Shown: piece by piece, positions 18,493 to 30,604 of the stretch
Position numbering within the stretch: position 1 is the first letter of the stretch
How the letters are laid out: every line of letters starts with the position of its first letter
DNA from: Caballeronia sp. NK8
GTDB taxonomy: Bacteria > Pseudomonadota > Gammaproteobacteria > Burkholderiales > Burkholderiaceae
Reading direction: 5' to 3'
Assembly: GCF_018408855.1 (NCBI RefSeq)
Contig: NZ_AP024324.1
Span: forward strand, 248,001 to 312,000
Length of the DNA: 64,000 nucleotides
Program-made: the position numbers and the translations under genes
The notes under the pieces: model-generated
What the model saw: only the letters and a program-made list of their open reading frames with translations
Database searches by the model: none
Told to the model about the DNA's origin: nothing

Positions 18493-19319
18493 CTGTCGTG
18501 CGATACATCCGCGCGATCGCTGTATAGCGGAACCGTCTTCCCGCTGGCGATGCTGTTGCCGACCGCCTGCAGATCGAGCGACGGCGTTTTGGCGAGCAGC
18601 ACGTAAGCGAGCCGGTTCGCGCGCCATGTGACCGTCTTCATTTCCCCGACCTGACCCGCGCGCACCGGCGCGTCGCCCTCGTTTTCCTCGATCACGCACA
18701 GGGCGACCGGATCGCCACGCTCCGGCAGATACACCATCTGGATGAGCGGGCGGTCATGGTAATTCAGGCGCTGCACGCGCTTGAACTTGAGACCGACCTG
18801 ACGCAGATCCGGAACCGCGATCGGCATGCCGTCGCGCTGGTGGATATCGGCCAGAACCTGCTCCGTGGTGGCCTTGTCGTCCCGCAGATTGGCGACCGTG
18901 TCGCGTCCGTAGAGCACCTGATAGTCCGCCACGCTTTGCACCCACGGATCGGCGCCGCGGTTCAACGGATTGTAGCCGCCGAGATAACCGGTGAGCACGC
19001 CCGAGCAGACCGCACCCGCGACGAAGGCCGCGGCCGCCCACTGCATCGAAAAGCGGCGCGCGCCGCGTGACGTCTTGCGCTCCTGGGGCGCGCTGACGCT
19101 CACGAGCTCCTCGATGCGGCGCGTGAGGCTTTCCGGCACGGGCGGAACCGTTTGCCGGTCGTACGCGGCGCGATACGGCAGGACCGACGCCTGCAGCGCC
19201 GCTGCGCGCGCCGCCAGTTCATCGGAGTGCGCGATCGCCGCTTCGACTTCCGCGCGCTGCTCCGGCGAAAGCTCCCCGTCGACGTACGACATCAGCAGTG
19301 AATCATCGACATTCATCAT
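18489..19319 (-). CDS. Anti-sigma factor
   Basis: 276 residues. The N-terminal sigma-binding helices read DDSLLMSYVDGELSPEQRAEV. The zinc-binding HxxxCxxC motif of many anti-sigma factors is absent. One membrane helix lies at 94-113 (WAAAAFVAGAVCSGVLTGYL), followed by a periplasmic domain of about 160 residues. Its start ATG overlaps the TGA of the sigma gene, so the two are translationally coupled. It is expected to hold the ECF sigma factor at the membrane until a signal releases it. Confidence 0.88.
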   Translation of the reverse strand: MMNVDDSLLMSYVDGELSPEQRAEVEAAIAHSDELAARAAALQASVLPYRAAYDRQTVPPVPESLTRRIEELVSVSAPQERKTSRGARRFSMQWAAAAFVAGAVCSGVLTGYLGGYNPLNRGADPWVQSVADYQVLYGRDTVANLRDDKATTEQVLADIHQRDGMPIAVPDLRQVGLKFKRVQRLNYHDRPLIQMVYLPERGDPVALCVIEENEGDAPVRAGQVGEMKTVTWRANRLAYVLLAKTPSLDLQAVGNSIASGKTVPLYSDRADVSHDS

Positions 19320-19852
19320 AAGGATTCCCCTTTTCTAGTTGTTGCCGTCGAGGCCTGCACGCTGAATTTCTGACCGATCGTAAGCCGCGCGCGCGACAGC
19401 CGGCTCATGACCGTGCCGATCGGCACGTCGAGCACCACGGCCGCCTCGCGATAGCTGAGGCCTTCGATCGCCACCAGCACCATCACGACGCGCTGCGCTT
19501 CGGGCAGCGCCTCGACCGCGTCGATTACCTGGCGATGCAGCATATCGAGCTCCGGATTACGCGCCGAAGGATCGGCGAACGATTCGATCTCCTCGTCCTG
19601 CCAGTCCATGCTGCCGCGGCTGCGGATCGAACGTGCGCGCAATTCGTTCATCCACGTCGAATGCACGATCGAAAACAGCCAGCTCAGCGTCGACGTGCCC
19701 GGCTGCAACTGACTGCGCCGCTCCAGCGCCCGCACGCAGGCGCGCTGCACCAGATCCTCGGCGTCGTGCTGGTTCTGCGTGAGCCGCAGCGCGAACCGCC
19801 ATAGCCGCGGCAACAGCGTCGGCAGGACGGTCGTCAGGTCGTCGTCGTTCAT
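19316..19852 (-). CDS. ECF-type RNA polymerase sigma factor
   Basis: 178 residues from ATG 19852, which has CAGGAG 8 bases upstream; an earlier ATG at 19894 lacks this. Sigma region 2 is visible as LPRLWRFALRLTQNQHDAEDLVQRA and STLSWLFSIVHSTWMNELR. Region 4 reads EALPEAQRVVMVLVAIEGLSYREAAVVLDVPIGTVMSRLSRAR. Domains 1 and 3 are absent, as in ECF factors. It is co-transcribed with its membrane anti-sigma. The signal is unknown. Confidence 0.93.
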   Translation of the reverse strand: MNDDDLTTVLPTLLPRLWRFALRLTQNQHDAEDLVQRACVRALERRSQLQPGTSTLSWLFSIVHSTWMNELRARSIRSRGSMDWQDEEIESFADPSARNPELDMLHRQVIDAVEALPEAQRVVMVLVAIEGLSYREAAVVLDVPIGTVMSRLSRARLTIGQKFSVQASTATTRKGESL

Positions 19853-20020
19853 CGCGGCAACTCCTGTGATGGGCGCGCTCATGATTGACAACACTCCAGA
19901 AGCCGATCTATTCCGAAAATTTTTCGATTTTTTTTGCGGAATAAGCGGCGGGGGGCGGCTGTTTTCGGGTCACGGATCGCGCAACGGCGCGCACTCGAAC
20001 CACCGAATAGGAGACAGATC

Positions 20021-20257
20021 ATGGAGACCCTCCTCGACCGGGCCCGGCAGGCAGGCATGGCGGTCATGCTGGACGCGTGCATCGGACGCGAACGTTTTCA
20101 TAGCATAGCCGGTTCGACGGCAACCCTCGCACGATTTGCGCAGCTTTGCGAAGCACCGGCGGTGAGTCGTAACACGCTTGAAAGCTGGGCTGCGCTTTGC
20201 GAACGCGGCGACGTGACAGCCGTGGCGGCGGCGATCCGCCGCGCGCTCGGCGAATGA
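20021..20257 (+). CDS. Small conserved-looking hypothetical protein
   Basis: 78 residues from ATG 20021, after TAGGAGACAGATC, a good ribosome site. The sequence METLLDRARQAGMAVMLDAC then LARFAQLCEAPAVSRNTLES is helical and balanced in charge, with good codon use. It is divergent from the sigma gene, so it may be a target of it. No family was recognised. Confidence 0.55.
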   Translation: METLLDRARQAGMAVMLDACIGRERFHSIAGSTATLARFAQLCEAPAVSRNTLESWAALCERGDVTAVAAAIRRALGE

Positions 20258-20431
20258 ATCCTGACGTGACTAGTGGTTGATGCGCGACGTTTCAAACGCG
20301 TCGAAGCATCGATACAAATTAGGCATCCAAATCAATGCGGCGCATCCAAAGCCCGCAAACCAAGCTTCGCGATCCAATGGTGACGCGAATTTTGCCTGTG
20401 CCGCAAGGCGCATTTTTCTCTGGAGACTGAC
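20258..20431. promoter_or_regulatory. Upstream region of the T6SS operon
   Basis: 174 non-coding bases before hcp, AT-richer than the genes. It must hold the main T6SS promoter, but no clear sigma-70 or sigma-54 match was found. The best sigma-54-like words (TGG near 20380 and TTGC near 20393) have the wrong spacing. The ribosome site is CTGGAGACTGAC before the ATG at 20432. Confidence 0.4.
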
Positions 20432-20917
20432 ATGGCTGTAGATATGTTTCTGAAGCTGGGCGATATCAAGGGTGAATCTCTGGCGGTGGGTCACACCGAA
20501 GAGATCGAAGTGCTGAGCTGGTCCTGGGGTTGTTCGCAGATGGGCACCACGCACACCGGCACGGGCGGCGGCACCGGGACCGCGTCGGTGCAGGATCTCA
20601 CGATCAGCAAGTACGTCGACAAAAGCTCGCCCACGATCGTGCAGTCGTGCTGCCAGGGCGTGCACATGCCCGAGGCCGTGCTCACGCTGCGCAAGGCGGG
20701 CGGCAACGAGCCGGTCGAATATCTGAAGATCACGCTCAAGGAAGTGCTCATCAGCAGCCACTCGGTGGGCTCGGGCGGCGGGGATCAGATTGCCGAGAGC
20801 GTCACGCTCAACTTCGCGCAATTCAACATGGAGTATCAGCCGCAGGACAACACCGGCGCGAAGAAGGGCGGCGTGGTGACGGGCAAGTGGAACATCCCGA
20901 AGAACAAGTCGGAATGA
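20432..20917 (+). CDS. hcp: T6SS inner tube protein Hcp
   Basis: 161 residues, standard length. Hcp patterns are GDIKGESLAVGHTEEIEVLSW near the N-terminus, then a KAGGNEPVEYLKITLKEVLIS segment and ESVTLNFAQFNMEYQPQD near the end. Hcp hexamers stack into the tube that is driven out by the contracting TssBC sheath; they can also chaperone small cargo. It is the first gene of the T6SS operon, which explains how it can be made in large amounts. A second, divergent Hcp is encoded at 59049. Confidence 0.97.
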   Translation: MAVDMFLKLGDIKGESLAVGHTEEIEVLSWSWGCSQMGTTHTGTGGGTGTASVQDLTISKYVDKSSPTIVQSCCQGVHMPEAVLTLRKAGGNEPVEYLKITLKEVLISSHSVGSGGGDQIAESVTLNFAQFNMEYQPQDNTGAKKGGVVTGKWNIPKNKSE

Positions 20918-20961
20918 ACCGCCCGCTCACGAACTAACCCACGCCTCTTTCGGACCTCACC

Positions 20962-22017
20962 ATGAATCGCGCAGATATCGCAGCCTGGCTCACCGACCTC
21001 TCGCCGGATGTTCCGTGCGGCGAGGACGAAGAGTACAGCGCCGATTTCCGGTCGCTGGAAGAGGCGCTCGCCGGCAAGCCCGACGCCCAGTACGGCGGCA
21101 CTGTGATCGCCGCCACGCCGCCCGACTGGACGCTCGCCCACTCGCTCTCGATGACCTTGCTCGAACGCACGCGCGATCTGCGCGTGGCGGTGCACTACAC
21201 GCGTTCGAGCACGGTCCGCGAGGGTTTCATCGGACTGGCGCGTGGCCTTGCGCTGATCGAAGGGCTGCTCGATCGGCACTGGGGCGGCGTGCATCCGCAG
21301 CTCGATGCCAGCGACGACGACGATCCGATCGCGCGGGTCAACGCGCTCTCGGCGCTCGTCGACGACGCGGGACTGGTGGGCGATCTGCGCGACGTGCCGT
21401 TCGTCGCGCCGCGCGGCCAGCGCGGTTTCGCACTGCGCGAACTCGATGTGATGGCGGGTGAAGCGCCGCTTGTCGAAGGCGACGAGATGCCGACGCTCGC
21501 GGCCATCGATGCGGCGTTCGCGCAGGCAGGCATCGACGCAGCGCGGGCGATGGGCGTGGCGCTCGCGGCGGCGCGGGCGTCGCTCGCGCAGATCGAGAGC
21601 ACGCTGACCGCTCGCGTGGGGCCGGCGCGCGCGCTCGATTTCGGGCCGCTCGCGCGGCCGCTCGGACGCATCGGGGAGTTCGTGGCGGCGCGGGTCGAAG
21701 TGCTGGATCCGGATACGGGGGATCGGGGAAGGGTGATGGAGACCAGCAGCAGTGAAGAGGGCGCGGGTTCCGGTCCGGCGACGCATCGAGTCGTCGCGGC
21801 CGGTCCCGCAGCGCCCCGGCGCATCGCGAGCGCGCAAGACGTGAGCGACGCGCTCGATGCGATCTGTGCGTACTACGCGGAGTGCGAGCCGTCGAGCCCG
21901 TTGCCGGTGCTGCTGCGCCGCGCGCGCAGGCTGGTCGGCAAGAGCTTCATCGAAATCATCGAGGACGTCGCGCCGGACGGCGCGCATCAATTCAGGCATC
22001 TGGGCGGCGTCGTCTGA
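20962..22017 (+). CDS. tssA: T6SS cap/assembly protein TssA
   Basis: 351 residues with an ImpA N-terminal domain (about 10-130: WLTDLSPDVPCGEDEEYSADF, then RDLRVAVHYTRSS and LLDRHWGGVHPQLD). The C-terminal part includes PLPVLLRRARRLVGKSFIEIIEDVAPDG. TssA coordinates sheath-tube growth from the baseplate. The C-terminus belongs to the short subclass rather than one with a large dodecamer domain. It lies between hcp and tssB as in many Burkholderia clusters. Confidence 0.95.
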   Translation: MNRADIAAWLTDLSPDVPCGEDEEYSADFRSLEEALAGKPDAQYGGTVIAATPPDWTLAHSLSMTLLERTRDLRVAVHYTRSSTVREGFIGLARGLALIEGLLDRHWGGVHPQLDASDDDDPIARVNALSALVDDAGLVGDLRDVPFVAPRGQRGFALRELDVMAGEAPLVEGDEMPTLAAIDAAFAQAGIDAARAMGVALAAARASLAQIESTLTARVGPARALDFGPLARPLGRIGEFVAARVEVLDPDTGDRGRVMETSSSEEGAGSGPATHRVVAAGPAAPRRIASAQDVSDALDAICAYYAECEPSSPLPVLLRRARRLVGKSFIEIIEDVAPDGAHQFRHLGGVV

Positions 22018-22055
22018 GCGGCCCCGGACACAAGCAAAGCAAAGGAGCAGACATC

Positions 22056-22583
22056 GTGGCAAAGGAAAGCAGTCAGAAATTCATCGCGCGCAACCGCGCG
22101 CCGCGCGTGCAGATCGAATACGACGTCGAAATCTACGGCTCGGAGAAGAAGGTCAACCTGCCCTTCGTGATGGGCGTGCTCGCGGATCTGGCGGGACAGC
22201 CCGCCGAGCCGCTCGCGCCCGCCGCCGAACGGAAGTTTCTCGAAATCGACGTGGACAACTTCGACGAACGTCTCAAGTCGATGAAGCCGCGCGTCGCGGT
22301 GCAGGTGCCGAACACGCTGACGGGCGACGGCAACGTCGCGGTCGATCTGACCTTCGAGAGCATGGACGACTTCACGCCCGCCGCGATCGCACGCAAGGTC
22401 GAGCCGCTGCGGCAACTGCTGGAAGCGCGCACACAACTGGCGAACCTCCTGACCTACATGGACGGCAAGACCGGCGCCGAAGCGCTGATCGCCCGTCTGC
22501 TCGAAGAGCCCGCGTTGATGAAGGCGCTCGCCACCCAGCCTCGTCGGAACGACGACGCGGACAAACCCGTCACCGGAGCATGA
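22056..22583 (+). CDS. tssB: T6SS contractile sheath small subunit TssB
   Basis: 175 residues from a GTG at 22056, preceded by AAAGGAGCAGACATC. The TssB core is clear: RAPRVQIEYDVEIYGSEKKV, LPFVMGVLADLAG, KFLEIDVDNFDERLKSMKPR, then VDLTFESMDDFTP and LLEARTQLANLLTYMDG. It forms heterodimers with TssC that build the cytosolic contractile sheath. The next gene begins 4 bases after its stop, supporting coupled synthesis. Confidence 0.97.
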   Translation: MAKESSQKFIARNRAPRVQIEYDVEIYGSEKKVNLPFVMGVLADLAGQPAEPLAPAAERKFLEIDVDNFDERLKSMKPRVAVQVPNTLTGDGNVAVDLTFESMDDFTPAAIARKVEPLRQLLEARTQLANLLTYMDGKTGAEALIARLLEEPALMKALATQPRRNDDADKPVTGA

Positions 22584-22587
22584 CGCG

Positions 22588-24090
22588 ATGAACGATCTCA
22601 GCATCCAGCAACAGGGCAGCGCCGCCGTATTGGACGCGGCGCCCGGACTCGACGACTTCTCCACGCTGCTGCAAAAGGAATTCAAGCCCAAGTCCGAGCG
22701 TGCCCGCGACGCCGTGGCGAACGCGGTACGCACGCTCGCCGAGCAGGCATTGCGCGAGACCGGCGTGATTTCCGGCGATGTCCTCGCGACCATCGAGGCG
22801 CTGATCGCGCAGATCGATCAGACGCTCACCGGGCAGATCAACCTGATCCTGCACAGCGAGCCGTTCCAGCAGGTCGAGAGCGCGTGGCGCGGCCTGCATT
22901 ACCTCGTGAACAACACGGAGACCGACGAGTCGCTCAAGATCCGCGTGCTGAACATCTCCAAGGCGGATCTGCACAAGACGCTGAAGAAGTATCGCGGCGT
23001 CGCGTGGGATCAGAGCCCGCTCTTCAAGAAGCTCTACGAGGAAGAGTACGGCCAGTTCGGCGGCGAGCCGTACGGCGCGCTGGTCGCGGACTACTACTTC
23101 GATCACAGCGGTCCGGATGTGGACCTGCTCACGCAGATCGCGAAGATCGCGGCGGCGGCGCACGCGCCGTTCATCGCGGGCGCGGACCCGGCGGCGCTTC
23201 TGATGGAGTCGTGGCAGGAGCTCGCCAATCCGCGCGATCTGACCAAGATCTTCCAGACGCCCGAGCATGCCGCGTGGCGCTCGCTGCGCGATTCCGAGGA
23301 CTCGCGCTACATCGGCCTCGCGATGCCGCGCTTTCTCGCGCGCGCGCCCTACGGCGCGAAGTCCGACCCGGTCGAGGCGTTCGACTTCGAGGAAGACACC
23401 GTGGGCGCGAACAGCAGCAAGTACGCGTGGGCGAACGCATCGTATGCGATGGCGGCGAACATCACGCGCTCGTTCAAGACATCCGGCTGGTGCTCGCGCA
23501 TTCGCGGCGTCGAGTCGGGCGGGGCGGTCGAGGGTCTGCCGGTGCATGCGTTTCCGACCGACGACGGCGGCGTCGACATGAAGTGCCCGACCGAGATCGC
23601 GATCAGCGACCGGCGCGAGGCCGAACTCGCCCGGAACGGCTTCATGCCGCTCGTGCACAAGAAGAACTCGGACTTCGCGGCATTCATCGGCGCGCAGTCG
23701 CTGCACAAGCCCGCCGAATACGAAGACCCCGACGCCACCGCCAACGCGAATCTCGCCGCGCGTCTGCCTTATCTGTTCGCGTGCTGCCGCTTCGCGCACT
23801 ACCTGAAGTGCATCGTGCGCGACAAGCTCGGCTCCTTCAAGGAACGCGACGACATGGAGCGCTGGCTGCAGAACTGGATTCTCCAGTACGTCGATGGCGA
23901 CCCCACGCATTCCTCCGAAGACACCAAGGCGCGCAAGCCGCTCGCCGACGCGCAGGTCATCGTGGAGGAAGTGGCGGGCAATCCGGGCTACTACACGTCG
24001 AAGTTCTTCCTGCGCCCGCACTACCAGCTCGAAGGTCTCACGGTGTCGCTGCGGCTCGTGTCGAAACTGCCGACGGCCAAGGCCGCCTGA
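22588..24090 (+). CDS. tssC: T6SS contractile sheath large subunit TssC
   Basis: 500 residues, usual length. Conserved elements: RTLAEQALRETGVISGD, EPFQQVESAWRGLHYLVNN, LLKILNISK-like KIRVLNISKADL, FDHSGPDVDLLTQIAKIAAAAHAPF, RFLARAPYGAKSDPVEAFDFEE and FACCRFAHYLKCIVRDKLGSF. The end NPGYYTSKFFLRPHYQLEGLTVSLRLVSKLP is family-typical. It polymerises with TssB around the Hcp tube. Confidence 0.98.
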   Translation: MNDLSIQQQGSAAVLDAAPGLDDFSTLLQKEFKPKSERARDAVANAVRTLAEQALRETGVISGDVLATIEALIAQIDQTLTGQINLILHSEPFQQVESAWRGLHYLVNNTETDESLKIRVLNISKADLHKTLKKYRGVAWDQSPLFKKLYEEEYGQFGGEPYGALVADYYFDHSGPDVDLLTQIAKIAAAAHAPFIAGADPAALLMESWQELANPRDLTKIFQTPEHAAWRSLRDSEDSRYIGLAMPRFLARAPYGAKSDPVEAFDFEEDTVGANSSKYAWANASYAMAANITRSFKTSGWCSRIRGVESGGAVEGLPVHAFPTDDGGVDMKCPTEIAISDRREAELARNGFMPLVHKKNSDFAAFIGAQSLHKPAEYEDPDATANANLAARLPYLFACCRFAHYLKCIVRDKLGSFKERDDMERWLQNWILQYVDGDPTHSSEDTKARKPLADAQVIVEEVAGNPGYYTSKFFLRPHYQLEGLTVSLRLVSKLPTAKAA

Positions 24091-24130
24091 GTCGCGCACG
24101 TCCGCCCATTGCCCGCAAAAGGAGCCGCCC

Positions 24131-24688
24131 ATGTCCGAACCTTCCGCCCGCGACCGGCTGCAGCCGTCGTTGCTGGACCGCCTGACCGATTTCGAACCGC
24201 ATGCGCGTCACGAATCCCGCGAGCGTCGCGTGATCTCGGCGCGTGCACTGCGCGACAGCGTGCAGCGCGATATCGGCTGGCTTCTCAACGCGAGCGGTCT
24301 CGGCGAGAGATCGAACGCGCAGGGCGCGGCGACGCTGCCGCACGTTGCGACGTCGGTGCTCAACTACGGCCTGCCGGATCTCGCCGGCCGCGACGTCGCC
24401 GCGCTCGCCGCGGGCGCGCTGGAGCGCATCATCCGCGACGCGCTGTGGGCTTTCGAGCCGCGGCTCGCGCGGGAATCGGTGCAGGTGACGGCGATCGACG
24501 AGGCGAAGGGCGCGGGCGTCGCCAAAAGCGCGCGTGGCGCGAGAGGCGGCCACGTGATCAGCTTCGAGATCGAGGCGGACATGTGGTCGCAGCCATATCC
24601 CGAGCGGCTGTTCCTGCGCACGGAACTGGATCTCGAAGCGGGCGAAGTGCGCGTCTGCGATGCGTCGGCCGGGGAGCAGCAGACATGA
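24131..24688 (+). CDS. tssE: T6SS baseplate protein TssE (gp25-like)
   Basis: 185 residues from ATG 24131 after AGGAGCCGCCC. It has the gp25-like fold pattern: RDRLQPSLLDRLTDFEP, VQRDIGWLLNASGL, TSVLNYGLPDLAG, then EPRLARESVQV and FEIEADMWSQPYPERLFLRTELDLEAGEV. It is part of the wedge complex with TssF and TssG that nucleates the sheath. Its stop overlaps the ATG of tssF (ATGA). Confidence 0.95.
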   Translation: MSEPSARDRLQPSLLDRLTDFEPHARHESRERRVISARALRDSVQRDIGWLLNASGLGERSNAQGAATLPHVATSVLNYGLPDLAGRDVAALAAGALERIIRDALWAFEPRLARESVQVTAIDEAKGAGVAKSARGARGGHVISFEIEADMWSQPYPERLFLRTELDLEAGEVRVCDASAGEQQT

Positions 24689-26574
24689 ATCCCGCGTTCC
24701 TCAGGTATTACAGCCAGGAGCTTCAGCACGTCCGCGAGATGGGCGGAGAATTCGCCGCTGCGTTTCCGAAGATCGCCGGGCGGCTCGCGCTCGATGGCGT
24801 CGAATGCGCGGACCCGTATGTCGAGCGGTTGCTGGAGGGCTTCAGCTTTCTCGCCGCGCGCGTGCAGATGAAGCTCGACGCCGAGTTCCCGCGCTTCACG
24901 CAGCATCTGCTGGAACAGGCGTATCCGCACTATCTCGCGCCGACGCCGTCGATGACCGTCGTGCAGTTGCAGGCCGACCACGCGAACCCGCAACTCGCGG
25001 CGAGCGCCGATGGCATCGTGGTGCCGCGTCATACGGCGCTGCGCGGCATGCTCGACAAGTCCGCGTCGACGCGCTGCGAATATCGCACCGCGCATGCGCT
25101 CACGCTGTGGCCCATCGAGATCGCGCAGGCGAAGTTCTTCACGCATGCCGGATCGCTGAACGCGGCGGCGCTGCCCGCGGGTGTCAAGGCGGGACTGCGC
25201 CTGCGTGTGCGCGCGACCGGCTCGCTCGGCTTCGAGCGCCTCTCGCTCGACCGTCTCGCGCTGTATCTGCGCGGCCCGGATGGCCTGCCGGCCAGGCTGC
25301 ACGAGCGGCTGCTCGCGCATTGCGTCGGCGTCGCGGTGATGCATCCGGGCAATGGCGCGAGCGCCGCAACCACGCTCGCCGTGCTGCCCGGCACGACGCT
25401 GCAGCCGCTCGGCTTTGCCGAAGACGAGGCGCTTCTGCCGGTTGGCCGGCAATCGTTCGACGGCTATCGCCTGCTGCAGGAATATTTCGCCTTCGCGCCG
25501 CGCTTCATGTTCGTCGAACTGGCAGGCTTGCGCGCTGCGCTGCGTCTTTGCCACGGGCGGGAAGCAGAGATCGTGATCCTGCTCGATCAGGCGGATGCGT
25601 CGCTCGAACGCGGCGTCGATGCCTCGAATTTCGCGCTCGACTGCACGCCCGCCATCAACCTGTTTCGCCGCCGCACCGACCGCGTCGCGCTGTCGGACAC
25701 GGAGTTCGAGTATCACGTCGTGGTCGATCGCACGCGTCCGATGGACTACGAAATCCATCAGATCGACGAAGTCACCGGCTATGGCGCGGGCGCCGATGCG
25801 CAGAAGCAGTATCGGCCTTTCCACTGCGCGAACGATCTCGACCTGCCGGGCGAGGGCGGCGCGTTCTATCAACTGCGGCGCGAGGCGCGGCGCGCGTCGG
25901 TGCGGCAGCAGCAGAACGGCGCGCGCAGCAGCTACCTCGGCAGCGAAGCGTTCATCGCGCTGGTCGATGCGGCGAGCGCGCCCGAAAGCGGCGAAGCGCG
26001 CCAGCTCGGCATCAGCGCGTGGTGCACGAACCGCGACCTGCCGCTCTCGATGCCGGTCGGCGCGGGCTCGACCGACTTCACGCTCGACGCCGAAGCGCCC
26101 GTCACCGCCGTGCGCTGCGTCGCGGGTCCGAGCCGGCCGCTGCCTTCGTTCGCGCAAGGGCCGGCGGCGTGGCGGCTGCTCGATCATCTTTCGCTTAACT
26201 ACGCATCGCTCGTCGATACGAACGAGCAGGAAGGCGCCCGCGCGCTGCGCGAACTGCTCACGCTCTACTGCCCCGCCGATGACGCCGCCGCGCATCGTCA
26301 GGTCGAAGGGCTGCGTTCGGTGTCGTGCGCGCCGGTCGTGCGCCGTTTGCCTTCGCCGGGTCCGATCGTCTACGGGCGCGGCCTCGCGATCACGCTGCAC
26401 TTCGACGACGCCGCATTCGAAGGCGCGAGCGCATTCCTGCTCGGCGCGGTGCTCGCGCAGTTCTTCGCGCAGTACGTGTCGATCAATTCGTTCACCGAGA
26501 CCCACGTCGCGACGCTCGCGCGTGGTCCGGTCATGCGGTGGCCAGCGAGGACCGGACGATGCGCGACGCTCTGA
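24685..26574 (+). CDS. tssF: T6SS baseplate protein TssF
   Basis: 629 residues from ATG 24685 inside the stop of tssE. Opening MNPAFLRYYSQELQHVREMGGEFAA, followed by FPKIAGRLALDGVECADPYVERLLEGFSFLAARV, is diagnostic. Later parts include FEYHVVVDRTRPMDYEIHQI and FFAQYVSINSFTETHV near the end. With TssG and TssE it builds the baseplate wedge. The frame is open upstream, but the family start and the overlap fix this start. Confidence 0.97.
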   Translation: MNPAFLRYYSQELQHVREMGGEFAAAFPKIAGRLALDGVECADPYVERLLEGFSFLAARVQMKLDAEFPRFTQHLLEQAYPHYLAPTPSMTVVQLQADHANPQLAASADGIVVPRHTALRGMLDKSASTRCEYRTAHALTLWPIEIAQAKFFTHAGSLNAAALPAGVKAGLRLRVRATGSLGFERLSLDRLALYLRGPDGLPARLHERLLAHCVGVAVMHPGNGASAATTLAVLPGTTLQPLGFAEDEALLPVGRQSFDGYRLLQEYFAFAPRFMFVELAGLRAALRLCHGREAEIVILLDQADASLERGVDASNFALDCTPAINLFRRRTDRVALSDTEFEYHVVVDRTRPMDYEIHQIDEVTGYGAGADAQKQYRPFHCANDLDLPGEGGAFYQLRREARRASVRQQQNGARSSYLGSEAFIALVDAASAPESGEARQLGISAWCTNRDLPLSMPVGAGSTDFTLDAEAPVTAVRCVAGPSRPLPSFAQGPAAWRLLDHLSLNYASLVDTNEQEGARALRELLTLYCPADDAAAHRQVEGLRSVSCAPVVRRLPSPGPIVYGRGLAITLHFDDAAFEGASAFLLGAVLAQFFAQYVSINSFTETHVATLARGPVMRWPARTGRCATL

Positions 26575-27597
26575 CCATCGACGGCGTGCTCGCCCGCGAC
26601 GCCCGCCGCTTCGACTTCTTTCAGGCCCTGCGGCTGATCGAGCAGGCGCATGCGGAGCGTCCGCGCCTCGGCCGGTCGCTGTCCGCGCGCGACGACGCCG
26701 TGCGGCTCTCGCAAGACCCCGAGCTGATCTTTCATCCGACGACGCTCGGCGACTACGCGCCGGGCGAGGACGGCAAGCCCGGCCGGCTCGCGGTGAATTT
26801 TCTCGGCCTGCTCGGACCGAACGGCCCGCTGCCGACTCACCTGACCGCCTACGTGCGCGAGCGCGCGCGCAACGCGAACGATCCGACGCTCGCGCGCTTT
26901 CTCGACGTGTTCCATCACCGGATGCTGTCGCTGTTCTATCGCGCGTGGGCGGATGCGCAGCCGGTCGTGAGCGCCGACCGTCCGCGCGACGATCGCTTCG
27001 CGGGCTACGTCGGCAGCCTGTTCGGCCTCGGCGCGCCCGCACTCGCCGATCGCGACGCCGTGCCCGATTCCGCCAAGCGTCACTTCGCGGGCGTGCTTGC
27101 CGCGCCGACGCGCCATGCCGACGGGCTGCGGCTGATTCTCGCGCGCTTTTTCGGCGTGAACGTGTCGATCGAGCCGTGGCGCGGCCACTGGATCGCGCTG
27201 CCGGAGGACGCGCGCACACGTCTTTGCGGCGCGCGGCTCGGCATATCGACGGTCGTGGGCACGCGGGTCTGGGATTGCCAGCACAAGTTTCGCATCGTGA
27301 TCGGACCGCTCGGCTACGTCGACTTCATGCGCTTTCTGCCGGGCGGCGCGAGCCTCACGAAGCTCGCCGACTGGGTCCGCAACTACGTGCGCGATCCGCT
27401 CGACTGGGACGTGGCGCTGCATCTGAAGCGCGAGGAAGTGCCGCCGCTGCGGCTGCAAGGGCATTCGACGAAAGGCGCGCGCCTCGGCTGGAACACCTGG
27501 CTCACGAGCGGCGCGCCGGTTCATGACAACCATCGGGTCGTGATCGCCGGGCAGGCGCAAGCGAACCAGAAGCAAGCCAGAAGCAAGGAGACTTCTC

Positions 27598-27605
<8 letters not shown>
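26559..27605 (+). CDS. tssG: T6SS baseplate protein TssG
   Basis: 348 residues from ATG 26559, overlapping tssF by 16 bases. Family start RFDFFQALRLIEQAHAERPRLG, then VRLSQDPELIFHPTTLGDY, LAVNFLGLLGPNGPLPTHLT, FLDVFHHRMLSLFYRAWADAQP and FFGVNVSIEPWRGHWIALP. It is the TssF partner in the wedge. Its last codons overlap the start of clpV, so the whole tssE-F-G-clpV block is translationally coupled. Confidence 0.96.
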
Positions 27606-30189
<2,584 letters not shown>

Positions 30190-30199
30190 GGAGCCGGTC

Positions 30200-30589
30200 A
30201 TGCCACAACAAGTCGTCATGGGCGCGACGCTGCAATGCTCGTTCGGCGTGACGCCGTCCGCGCTCGTCGTCCTGCCCGTCAACCGCGTGCGCTGCGAAGG
30301 GTCGATTGCCGCGAACATCATGGATCACGAGCCGCTCGTGAACATCATGCCGTTCGGCATGTGCACCTCGCAGGCGAATCCCGAAGTCGCCGCGGCCACC
30401 GCCGCCGCGCTCGGCACGCCGACGCCGATGCCCTGCATGCCCGCGACCGTGTCGCCCTGGGTGCCCGGCGCGCTCACGGTGTTGCTTGGCAACCAGCCGT
30501 CGCTCGACAACGTCTCCAGGTGCCTCTGCAACTGGGGCGGCGTGGTGTCGATCGTCGATCCGGCGACGTGCGAAACGCAGATTCCCTGA
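30200..30589 (+). CDS. PAAR-like spike-tip protein, DUF4280 family
   Basis: 129 residues. The DUF4280 pattern is plain: QQVVMGATLQCSFGVTPSAL, ANIMDHEPLVNIMPFGMCTS, then PMPCMPATVSPWVPGA and DNVSRCLCNWGGVVSIVDPA. Several Cys residues are family-conserved. These proteins are PAAR-like and sharpen the VgrG spike. It has no C-terminal toxin extension and sits 15 bases before vgrG, so it is the structural tip of this system. Confidence 0.9.
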   Translation: MPQQVVMGATLQCSFGVTPSALVVLPVNRVRCEGSIAANIMDHEPLVNIMPFGMCTSQANPEVAAATAAALGTPTPMPCMPATVSPWVPGALTVLLGNQPSLDNVSRCLCNWGGVVSIVDPATCETQIP

Positions 30590-30604
30590 ACGACGAGGCC
30601 GCCG

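Noticed and set aside
20258..20431. Sigma-54 promoter upstream of hcp
   Set aside because: The best TGG and TTGC words are separated by 13 bases between GG and GC instead of 10.
24364..27219. A 951-codon minus-strand frame opposite tssE-tssG
   Set aside because: Low-complexity Arg/Ala/Ser sequence and overlap with three well-supported T6SS genes show that it is a shadow.
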